A stretch of DNA of 64,000 nt, taken from contig JAHDHL010000022.1 in the NCBI GenBank assembly GCA_020631355.1, positions 28,705-92,704 of the forward strand, read 5' to 3'. Origin of the DNA: Saprospiraceae bacterium. Lineage in GTDB: Bacteria > Bacteroidota > Bacteroidia > Chitinophagales > Saprospiraceae. Below, in pieces: positions 9,328-16,930 of the stretch; positions within the stretch are counted from its first letter, which is position 1; the number at the start of each line of letters is the position of its first letter. The notes under the pieces were generated by a model. That model made no database searches, had not been told where the DNA came from, and saw nothing but the letters and a program-made list of their open reading frames with translations. The position numbers and the translations under genes are program-made.

Positions 9328-9849
9328 ATGGAATACTTCAAACTATATGATATTCCTGTAGGGTTCAAGGTCAATGAAAGGGCTCTGAAAAAGAAATACT
9401 TTGCATTAAGCAAACAATACCATCCCGATTTCCATACGGATAAGAATGAGGCGGAACAGGCCCTAATGCTTGAAAAATCCGGGATGGTGAATAAGGCGTA
9501 TGAGGTTCTCAAGGATTTTGATCTGCGCATGAAGTACATTCTGGACGCCAAAGGAATGCTTCAGGAAGGCAAGGATAAACTCCCTCAGATGTTCCTTATG
9601 GAAATGATGGACATTAATGAGCAATTAATGGAGTTGGAGTTCGATTTTGATGCACAAAGACTAGAACAGGTTCAAAATGGCATCAACACATTGAAATCCA
9701 ACCTATTAAATGAAATACAACCCATTATAGAAGACTATAATGACGAATCGACAACAGACGAGGAACTATTTTTTTTAAAAAACTATTACTTAAAACACAG
9801 ATACATTTTGCGGATTCAAGATAATTTGAATAAATTTGCATCCGCTTAG
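9328..9849 (+). CDS. hscB: Fe-S assembly co-chaperone HscB
   Basis: HscB delivers the IscU scaffold to the HscA Hsp70 during iron-sulfur cluster transfer. The 173-residue length is typical. An N-terminal J-domain has helix II followed by the HPD motif (FALSKQYHPDFHTDKNEAEQ) and NKAYEVLKDFDLRMKYIL. The C-terminal three-helix domain starts near residue 85 (LPQMFLMEMMDINEQLMELE), which is the IscU-binding part. It is cotranscribed with rseP; no other isc genes are in the window. Confidence 0.92.
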   Translation: MEYFKLYDIPVGFKVNERALKKKYFALSKQYHPDFHTDKNEAEQALMLEKSGMVNKAYEVLKDFDLRMKYILDAKGMLQEGKDKLPQMFLMEMMDINEQLMELEFDFDAQRLEQVQNGINTLKSNLLNEIQPIIEDYNDESTTDEELFFLKNYYLKHRYILRIQDNLNKFASA

Positions 9850-9876
9850 TAAGAGAAGCCTTACTTCATACAAAAT

Positions 9877-9932
9877 GCCGATGTGGCGGAACTGGTAGAC
9901 CTGCCTGCGCAGGCAGGCGCGCTGGATTCAAA
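9877..9932 (+). pseudogene. duplicated 5' half of tRNA-Leu(CAA), interrupted by a palindrome
   Basis: Bases 9877-9899 (to GGTAGA) and 9919-9932 repeat the first 38 bases of the intact tRNA-Leu at 10221-10258 without a mismatch. The match ends in the anticodon loop, just after TTCAAA. An 18-base addition separates the D-arm from the anticodon stem, so this copy cannot make a tRNA. The five bases before it (AAAAT) are also shared with the intact copy. This looks like the displaced original 5' half left after an insertion. Confidence 0.85.
9900..9917. repeat. 18-bp perfect palindrome inserted in the tRNA fragment
   Basis: CCTGCCTGCGCAGGCAGG is identical to its own reverse complement. It is absent from the intact tRNA copy. 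It may be a small dispersed repeat; no other copy was noticed in this window. Confidence 0.7.
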
Positions 9933-9975
9933 GCATCAAGACATATTCAACTGCAATAAACAACAACCTTGACAT

Positions 9976-10242
9976 ATGCATTTTGTCTATGCAATTTCTT
10001 CTACTATCAGAAACTACACCTACATAGGTCTTACATCTGATATTAAAAAGAGGCTTTTTCGCCATAATAATGGCAGAGAAAAAACTACTAGAAGTTATGC
10101 ACCATTCATTCTCATCTATTTTGAAGTACTTGAGGATAGAGAAAAAGCAAGAGTTAGAGAAAAGTATCTCAAAACAAGTCAAGGTAGACAATATTTAAAG
10201 GATTTACCATCCTCTAAAATGCCGATGTGGCGGAACTGGTAG
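9976..10242 (+). CDS. single-domain GIY-YIG endonuclease in a tRNA-associated element
   Basis: The 88-residue protein is a compact GIY-YIG nuclease: FVYAISS, then YTYIGLTSDIKKRLFRHNNG with the conserved Tyr, Gly and Arg, and a glutamate-bearing helix (DREKARVREKYLK). It belongs to the small UvrC-N/UPF0213-like group. Its last seven residues (MPMWRNW) and its TAG stop are encoded by the first 22 bases of the intact tRNA-Leu gene. With the displaced tRNA half upstream, this suggests a nuclease-bearing element that inserted into the tRNA and supplied a new 5' half. Whether it still moves is unknown. Confidence 0.85.
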   Translation: MHFVYAISSTIRNYTYIGLTSDIKKRLFRHNNGREKTTRSYAPFILIYFEVLEDREKARVREKYLKTSQGRQYLKDLPSSKMPMWRNW

Positions 10243-10304
10243 ACGCGCTGGATTCAAAATCCAGTTCCTGCAAGGGAGTGGGGGTTCGATTCCCCCCGTC
10301 GGTA
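10221..10304 (+). tRNA. tRNA-Leu (anticodon CAA)
   Basis: The 84-base sequence folds as a class II tRNA. The acceptor stem is GCCGATG with CGTCGGT (including a G-U pair at 1-72) and the discriminator is A. The anticodon arm is CTGGA-TTCAAAA-TCCAG, reading UUG. The long variable arm is TTCC/GGGA and the T-arm is GGGGG-TTCGATT-CCCCC. CCA is not encoded. Its first 22 bases also encode the end of the GIY-YIG gene. A strong terminator follows. Transcription presumably comes from within or upstream of the inserted element. Confidence 0.95.
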
Positions 10305-10307
10305 CTA

Positions 10308-10344
10308 AAAAGTCTTGTAATCCTAAGGATTACAGGACTTTTTT
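10308..10344 (+). terminator. Rho-independent terminator after tRNA-Leu
   Basis: A 16-bp stem AAAAGTCTTGTAATCC / GGATTACAGGACTTTT (one G-U pair) with a TAA loop runs into a T stretch. Confidence 0.9.
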
Positions 10345-10570
10345 CATTTACAATTACTACCACCTCTCCAGATAGTTTCCTAATTCCTCTTTCTTGATAA
10401 ACAAGTTCGGCAAAGCTCATTTCGACAAGGGTTTCATGGACTCCCCATACATCTCTTGAGTAGGATGTCCCAAATTTTCAAATCCTCTTGTAATTTCAAA
10501 TATCAAAAAACAAAGTTTCCACAATTACTGTTATCTTATTAGAGATTATTGTAAAAGAAAACCTTCCAAT

Positions 10571-12895
10571 ATGACCACTCATCCTTTGCCTACCAGTTAT
10601 TCTCCCGGTATATTAAGTGTTATTCCATTATTTTATGTCGGTTGGGCGGATAGTATCCTGAGCCCCAGCGAAATCAAGCTGATTCATAAGAAGATGGCTA
10701 CCCTACCCTATCTGACTGATGATGATAGAAAAATCATTCAGAAATGGAGTAATCCCAGTCAGCCTCCCTCTGATGCGCTTTACAAACAATGGGTCAAATT
10801 GATGCATCAGGCAGCACTCAATATGGAAAGTGGCAAACGTCAATCCCTGATTGATTTGGGACTGGAAATGGCCAAACAGAATGCGGAAGCGGATGAACAA
10901 AAAGCATGGTTCACTCAACCCGAAACCAAGGATGCCTTGGAGGAAATCCAAACGGCCTTGGGTATTGTCAGCATAGAGAGTTACAGGAATATATTCACGA
11001 CCGAACAGCTTGAGGCTGCGGCCCTAGTCATGAATTCCCAATCCAGTTTTAATGTCAATTGCATGAAGGATATACTGGATGGACCCTACAAAACCATGCG
11101 GGATAGAATGCGGACGTTACTATCAGATCCCGTTTTTAATTACCAAACACTTCGGGATAAGGATGATTATCGAAACCAGGTCTTGGAATGGTGTCGCTTA
11201 CTGGCAGACCAGGGTCTGGGAGCTATTTCCTATCCACCTGAACAAGGAGGAAAGGGAAGTATGGAGGATTATACGGCCGTATTTGAAATGTTAGGCTATC
11301 ATGATATCAGTCTGGCCATCAAATTCGGTGTACAATTCGGATTGTTTGGCGGCAGTATCCTGTTTTTGGGAACGGAATACCATCATCAGAAATACCTCAA
11401 GGAAACGGGTACATTGGAATTGGCGGGATGTTTTGCCATGACTGAGACAGGGCATGGTTCGAATGTCCGGGAACTACAAACCACAGCCACCTATGATTCA
11501 GAAACCCAGGAATTCATCATACATACTCCAACGGAGGCCGATGGCAAAGAATATATCGGAAATGCATTACACAGTACAATGGCTAGTGTTTTCTGCCAAT
11601 TGATTGTCAATGGTGAACATCATGGTGTACATGCAATTCTCGTTCCCTTAAGGGATCAATCAACACACGAAACCCTTGAGGGAGTACGGGTAGAGGATAA
11701 TGGTTACAAATTGGGATTGAATGGTGTGGATAATGGTAGGATTTGGTTCAATCAGGTACGGGTTCCAAGGGAGAATCTCCTGAACCGATACGGAAACGTA
11801 TCACCTGATGGAGTATATAGTAGTCCGATTGAAAACCCTGCCAAACGGTTCTTTACCATGCTAGGAACTTTAGTAGGCGGTAGGGTAAGCGTACCTCGTG
11901 CAGGATTGAGTGCGGCTAAGTCCGGTTTAGCCATTGCTATCAAGCATGCACTGAAAAGAAGACAATTCGCTCCCAAATTAGGGGAAAAGGAAACCTTACT
12001 CCTTGACTACCCAAGTCATCAGGCCCGCTTGATGCCCCTACTGGCCAAAACTTATGCCCTACATTTCGGATTGGAATACCTTACCGATCGTTTTGTCAAC
12101 CGAAACGAGGATGATATCCGTGAAATCGAAACCCTTGCCGCCGGGATGAAATCCTATGCGACTTGGTTCACCACGGAGGCCTTGCAGGAATGCCGTGAGG
12201 CTTGTGGCGGGAAGGGTTACCTAGCTGAGAATCGATTTGCGGATCTGAAAGCAGATACGGATATATTCACCACTTTCGAGGGCGACAACACGGTATTATA
12301 CCAATTGGTGGCCAAAGGGCTTTTGTCCGATTTGAAAAAGGAATTCCATGACGAGGGTTACAGAGCAGTATTGCGCTATATCGTAGCACAAGCGTCGGAT
12401 ACCATGATGGAATACAATCCATTCTTTACAAGGAATACGGATTCAGAACACCTTTTGGATATGGATTTCCATCTGGAAACTTTCCGATTCAGGGAAAGAC
12501 AAATGCTGTACTCCATCAGTAATTGGATTCGTTCGCTTATCAAGAAACAGATGTCTTCCTATGATGCTTTCCTAAGGGTACAGACCCATATACTTGATTT
12601 GGCGGAAGCCTATACGGAGAGAGTCGTACTGGAACAATTTGCTGCCAAGGTAAGGGAGGTCGAAACGCCTGACTGTAAGAAGATGCTCACCAAATTATTC
12701 CAACTTTATGCGCTTTCCACCATAGAACGGCATAAGGGATGGTATTTGGAAAACGACTATATGACAGGTAGTAAAACCAAGGCCATCAATAAGGTGATTT
12801 ATGCCCTGAATCAGGAAATCAGGTCTGATGCACTTTTCCTTGTGGATGCTTTTGCCATACCTGATAGTTTGTTGGCCGCTAAGATTGCCGTATAA
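10571..12895 (+). CDS. acyl-CoA oxidase/dehydrogenase-like flavoenzyme with N-terminal helical domain
   Basis: The 774-residue protein resembles peroxisomal acyl-CoA oxidases more than short acyl-CoA dehydrogenases. It shows GCFAMTETGHGSNVRELQTT (the oxidase-type FAD-binding stretch), GVRVEDNGYKLGLNGVDNGRIWF, REACGGKGYLAENRFADLK and the TFEGDNTVLYQL motif that carries the catalytic glutamate. A two-part C-terminal helical region follows, as in oxidases. The first ~115 residues (VIPLFYVGWADSILSPSEIK) resemble TerB-like helical domains, an unusual addition. The likely reaction is alpha,beta-desaturation of long-chain acyl-CoA. Whether O2 or an electron-transfer flavoprotein accepts the electrons cannot be read from sequence. 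It stands alone, ending at a bidirectional terminator. Confidence 0.82.
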   Translation: MTTHPLPTSYSPGILSVIPLFYVGWADSILSPSEIKLIHKKMATLPYLTDDDRKIIQKWSNPSQPPSDALYKQWVKLMHQAALNMESGKRQSLIDLGLEMAKQNAEADEQKAWFTQPETKDALEEIQTALGIVSIESYRNIFTTEQLEAAALVMNSQSSFNVNCMKDILDGPYKTMRDRMRTLLSDPVFNYQTLRDKDDYRNQVLEWCRLLADQGLGAISYPPEQGGKGSMEDYTAVFEMLGYHDISLAIKFGVQFGLFGGSILFLGTEYHHQKYLKETGTLELAGCFAMTETGHGSNVRELQTTATYDSETQEFIIHTPTEADGKEYIGNALHSTMASVFCQLIVNGEHHGVHAILVPLRDQSTHETLEGVRVEDNGYKLGLNGVDNGRIWFNQVRVPRENLLNRYGNVSPDGVYSSPIENPAKRFFTMLGTLVGGRVSVPRAGLSAAKSGLAIAIKHALKRRQFAPKLGEKETLLLDYPSHQARLMPLLAKTYALHFGLEYLTDRFVNRNEDDIREIETLAAGMKSYATWFTTEALQECREACGGKGYLAENRFADLKADTDIFTTFEGDNTVLYQLVAKGLLSDLKKEFHDEGYRAVLRYIVAQASDTMMEYNPFFTRNTDSEHLLDMDFHLETFRFRERQMLYSISNWIRSLIKKQMSSYDAFLRVQTHILDLAEAYTERVVLEQFAAKVREVETPDCKKMLTKLFQLYALSTIERHKGWYLENDYMTGSKTKAINKVIYALNQEIRSDALFLVDAFAIPDSLLAAKIAV

Positions 12896-12921
12896 TCCTA
12901 TAAAGATGGTCCTTAATAAGC

Positions 12922-12956
12922 ATGAGGCATTCTGTTTATAGTACAGAATGCCTCAT
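12922..12956. terminator. bidirectional hairpin between convergent genes
   Basis: A 14-bp stem ATGAGGCATTCTGT / ACAGAATGCCTCAT with a 7-base loop lies between the convergent acyl-CoA oxidase-like gene and the secreted repeat protein. Confidence 0.75.
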
Positions 12957-12982
12957 CTCATTATTCTCTATATAACTAGAAA

Positions 12983-15900
12983 TCAAAACAAAACAACCTT
13001 TTCAAAGATCATTTCTTCCTCGCCCTTGACTTGAATCCAATATGTCCCCTTGGGTAAATGTCCCATATCCAAATCATACTGTACCAGATTATTGGATGCA
13101 GCAGGTAATTCTTTTATTGAAAGCATCTTCCCTGAAGTACTGAATACCCTAACGCTATACTCTCCGGATTTATCAGTCTCGAATGATATCCTTACCCTAT
13201 CCTTAGTCGGATTTGGCAGAACGGTGAGTTGGGAAGATTCAGAACCGATATCCGAATTGCTTACTGATGTACAGGCTTCCTGATCGAATAGGATATCCAT
13301 CGAGGGGGCAGTCCCTCCAATGTTGATTTCAATCGTATCAGAGGAAGTGAATCCCCTATCGTCCGTAATCTTGAGAATTACCTGATGCGTACCTGCGGTA
13401 TTGAACGTCACCTGTTCCATCCAGGTACTGCCTGTGGCAGGGGTCGCCCCCTCGAATGTCCATTCCCATTGTGCTCCTGAATGTTTGAGTATGGAATAAT
13501 CCACAAAAGTGAAAGTGCTTCCCACTTCTGCACAGGTTTCTATACGATCCACCATGATTTGAGCGAATGGTTGGTCGGGTCGTTCAAAAAGAACAGACTC
13601 CCACATTCCCTTGGTGGATGAAATCCTTAGCTTATTGTCCCTGTAAAAGGGCTTGGATTTCTGGGCTGTGGAAACGGCCGGTAATCCATCAGAAAAATCC
13701 ATCCAATCCGTCATGTTATCGTTCTTATAATACATTCCCAAATTGGTTCCTAGGTACAAACCACCATTGGTTCCGGGTATGAAGTCTAATGTCTTCATGT
13801 ATTCATTACCCAAGGTAGGTGTAGCAATATTTGACCATGACTCTCCGGCATCATTGGATTGGTAAATGACAACGGGATCATTAAAATCACTTGAAGCAAG
13901 ATAAATCCTAGATGGATCATAAGGATGCACCTGAAGTATCATGAATTTGGATAAATCGGACGGAATGGAGACCTCATTCCATGTCTCCCCTGCATCAGAA
14001 GAAAACCATAGTTTGGCTTTGTTTACTGCCTCCTCCCTTTGACATAGGTACATGATGTCCGGATTGGTGCGGGAAATATGTATATAGCTAACGAAATTCT
14101 CCTCAACATTTCCGAAAGTACGGATCTTTTGGAAACTGAGTCCCTTATCGATTGTCCTCCACAATTCATTCAGTTTACCTGTAAAGGCAACAGAATAACA
14201 TTCGGGATGAAATACCAAATCGCTATATCCCTCCTGTAATGGATCGAAAGATTCGTTAGGAATGAAATCATATGCGAATTCCTCCACGGGGCCAATAACA
14301 TCAGGGAGTATCACACCAGCTACATCCGTAGAATATATCAGGTTATTCTCTCCCGGATTCACATAACCACTAGAAGGTTCCCCTCCGCCAAGAACCATGT
14401 ATTCACCATCACCAAAATTCTCATTATAGGCCAATACCCCATTGTGGTACACTCCTCCTACGAGTACATCCTTATTCCAGCCACTTCCGAATCCCCAAAA
14501 ATCCGTACTGTGTACGCCCTTGTTCTTTTTTTCAAAGCTGATATCCGAAAAGAAATTATTGGATTTATAGATTCCGCCATCGGTTGTAATCCATGTGGTA
14601 TTTCCAATGGTCTTGAATTCCTGCATATCCACATGAAAACTCCCATCATGGATAGCATCATTGAAAGGAGCATCAATGTAACCTCCAAGCGGCTGAAAAG
14701 TCACCCCGCCATCATCAGATTTCCACAAATTCAATCCTCCCAATAGAATCTTATCGGGGTCATTATGGGATGCCGTAAGTGCACAGAATGATATATCCGC
14801 AAATATATTATCAGAATTTTCTCCTTCTCCGTCCGCAGAATTGATGTTGAAATGATTCTCATCATATGGACTACCTACTTGTCCGCTCGGCAGGGTCCAA
14901 GTCGTACCTCCATCATCACTTCTGTAAACACCTATATAACCATAATCCCCGGGTTTGGATTGGCCGATAAGATAAGCGTAGACCCTGTTGGCATCTGCTT
15001 CTGTAACAGCAATCCGACCACCATCGGATTCCCTATTGGGGTTGGTTGAATTATACCAGCCATTACTCTGAATGGAGAATGTGGCACCATAATCATCAGA
15101 CATTAGGAATTCCGGAATTTCAGTATTCGCATTCCTCCTGAGTGCATATATGGTATTGTCATCAGCGGTATTCATTTCGATATCATAGGTCCTATCATCG
15201 AAAAGCGTAGTCCAAGTGGCACCGCCATCCGTAGAACGAACCAAGCCAGCCATAGACGCAACCATAATGATATTATTCTGATTCGGATGAATGAAAATCT
15301 TTTCTATCATTCCCACTTCATCAGTAGAAGGCGGAATATTATGGATGCTGTTCCAATTGACTCCTCCATCCGTTGATTTGAAAATCTCATTCCGCATACC
15401 AAAATAAACCGTATTGGAATTCGTAGGGTCTATCGCTACCGAACGAATCCCACTACCTTCAAATGGTAGCGTTAGACCTAGGCTCATATTCACCCAGTTT
15501 TCACCACCATCCGTACTCTTATAGATTTCTCCGGGTTCAGTGCCACAAAAAAGGATACTCGGATTGGATAGGGATTGGTCTATGGAATAAACACAAGCCT
15601 GATCCGCTCCCGGATCCCCGGCCTCGGTCAAACTCTGGATGGGTCCTATGAGTGACCAATTACCCGCAGCATTCCTAGAGTTGAGTTTTTCCTTTGCCTT
15701 TGCAATTCTATCCTGATATTTCCTATCTGAAACAGGAGCTATGAATCCGTCCTTTCCTACCCTGTACCTGAATGTTCTCCTGAAGAACTTTAGATTACGG
15801 GTGTGCAGATTCTTCTTTATGGTTTTTCCTTTGTAGTGCGACCTAAAAGCACGTTCAACTTCAAAAACATTGGGATTTTCAGAATACATGAGTTGTGCCC

Positions 15901-16006
15901 AATGTGGGGCATTCTGTACAATATCCTTGGATGGGATATTGAACTGGGACCAACCAACCGTAATAGTACAAATGGAAAATAGTAGAATGGTAAGAATTCC
16001 TTTCAT
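12983..16006 (-). CDS. secreted BNR/sortilin-like beta-propeller protein with PKD and T9SS domains
   Basis: The 1007-residue protein has a signal peptide (MKGILTILLFSICTITVGWSQ). From about residue 140 to 800 it carries many BNR/Asp-box type repeats (IYKSTDGGENWVNMS, VYRSDDGGTTWTLPS, LWKSDDGGVTFQPLG, IYQSNDAGESWSNI), the pattern of sialidase- and VPS10/sortilin-like propellers. A PKD-like domain follows (WEWTFEGATPATGSTW, then GTHQVILKITDDRG). The C-terminal T9SS sorting domain is LPNPTKDRVRISFE...FSTSGKMLSI...LPKGTYWIQVKG. It is an exported surface protein. The repeats do not prove glycosidase activity and no sialidase active-site set was recognised. Confidence 0.85.
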   Translation of the reverse strand: MKGILTILLFSICTITVGWSQFNIPSKDIVQNAPHWAQLMYSENPNVFEVERAFRSHYKGKTIKKNLHTRNLKFFRRTFRYRVGKDGFIAPVSDRKYQDRIAKAKEKLNSRNAAGNWSLIGPIQSLTEAGDPGADQACVYSIDQSLSNPSILFCGTEPGEIYKSTDGGENWVNMSLGLTLPFEGSGIRSVAIDPTNSNTVYFGMRNEIFKSTDGGVNWNSIHNIPPSTDEVGMIEKIFIHPNQNNIIMVASMAGLVRSTDGGATWTTLFDDRTYDIEMNTADDNTIYALRRNANTEIPEFLMSDDYGATFSIQSNGWYNSTNPNRESDGGRIAVTEADANRVYAYLIGQSKPGDYGYIGVYRSDDGGTTWTLPSGQVGSPYDENHFNINSADGEGENSDNIFADISFCALTASHNDPDKILLGGLNLWKSDDGGVTFQPLGGYIDAPFNDAIHDGSFHVDMQEFKTIGNTTWITTDGGIYKSNNFFSDISFEKKNKGVHSTDFWGFGSGWNKDVLVGGVYHNGVLAYNENFGDGEYMVLGGGEPSSGYVNPGENNLIYSTDVAGVILPDVIGPVEEFAYDFIPNESFDPLQEGYSDLVFHPECYSVAFTGKLNELWRTIDKGLSFQKIRTFGNVEENFVSYIHISRTNPDIMYLCQREEAVNKAKLWFSSDAGETWNEVSIPSDLSKFMILQVHPYDPSRIYLASSDFNDPVVIYQSNDAGESWSNIATPTLGNEYMKTLDFIPGTNGGLYLGTNLGMYYKNDNMTDWMDFSDGLPAVSTAQKSKPFYRDNKLRISSTKGMWESVLFERPDQPFAQIMVDRIETCAEVGSTFTFVDYSILKHSGAQWEWTFEGATPATGSTWMEQVTFNTAGTHQVILKITDDRGFTSSDTIEINIGGTAPSMDILFDQEACTSVSNSDIGSESSQLTVLPNPTKDRVRISFETDKSGEYSVRVFSTSGKMLSIKELPAASNNLVQYDLDMGHLPKGTYWIQVKGEEEMIFEKVVLF

Positions 16007-16184
16007 GGTATTAGTTTTTGTGAATTTGTATATACAGCTTATCTCCTAACAACATTATTGTAAGGCATACACTAGGCATAGCTACAAAAGTATGAAAATG
16101 TCACAAAAGCCAATCCATGGATATATGAATCTACCATGTTGGGTTTAGGTTTCATTGAATGAGAAACAAAAAGATGACAGATTC

Positions 16185-16769
16185 CTAATTGATACCCATA
16201 CCTACTGTCACTCCCAAGCTCTCGATATTGTAATAATTGACCGGTTCGGCTGACAACTCAAAGGTCTTGTATAGATTCTGGAATGAATAGGTCAGTTCGA
16301 AATATGAAAGGATATTCTCTTTTACTTTCACCCTTACTCCTAATCCGGCCCTGAAGACGAATCCCCGCTCTGCCAAATCTCCCAAGTGGCTACCAAAGCT
16401 CAATTTGGCAAATAAAGTACTCTTATTCTCACTGGCGACTCCAATGAAATTGGCATACATGGGAAAATATTTTATTCTGGGATGACTGACGATTTCGTAT
16501 CCTCCACCTATCCCTACTCCAAAATAAGGAATGAAATAATAATTCAGTTCCCCGTTGACTCCTGTTACAACGGTTCCCAACTTCAGGTTAAATTCCTCTC
16601 CATAATCCGCAGCATAACGATTATCATATGGTAATAATGTGAGGGCCTGCACCTTAGCTGCGAAGCCTCTACGGATAGGTTCATCATCATCCTTTTGTCC
16701 AAATACAAATACGGAATGTGTGACAACTATAAATAAGATCATCAGAAGACGATGGGGTTGTTGTATCAT
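16185..16769 (-). CDS. outer-membrane beta-barrel family protein
   Basis: The 194-residue product begins with a signal peptide ending near VFGQ. The rest has alternating hydrophobic and polar strands with aromatic girdles, such as GELNYYFIPYFGVGIGGGYEI, LFAKLSFGSHLGDLAERGFVF and ILSYFELTYSFQNLYKTF. This is typical of small eight-stranded OmpX/OmpW-like barrels in Bacteroidota. The specific role is unknown. It is divergent from the secreted LRR-like gene at 16931. Confidence 0.7.
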   Translation of the reverse strand: MIQQPHRLLMILFIVVTHSVFVFGQKDDDEPIRRGFAAKVQALTLLPYDNRYAADYGEEFNLKLGTVVTGVNGELNYYFIPYFGVGIGGGYEIVSHPRIKYFPMYANFIGVASENKSTLFAKLSFGSHLGDLAERGFVFRAGLGVRVKVKENILSYFELTYSFQNLYKTFELSAEPVNYYNIESLGVTVGMGIN

Positions 16770-16930
16770 GATTCATTGTTTTTATAGAGTTCATCTTTCA
16801 ATAAACGCCCGTTTATCTATAAGAGTATGAATATGATGAAAATGAGGGTACCAATCAATGTTAATATCACATTTAACAGCTTATTTTTCTTAATTTCATT
16901 CAAAACCCAATACCTCAAAAGATAATACTG

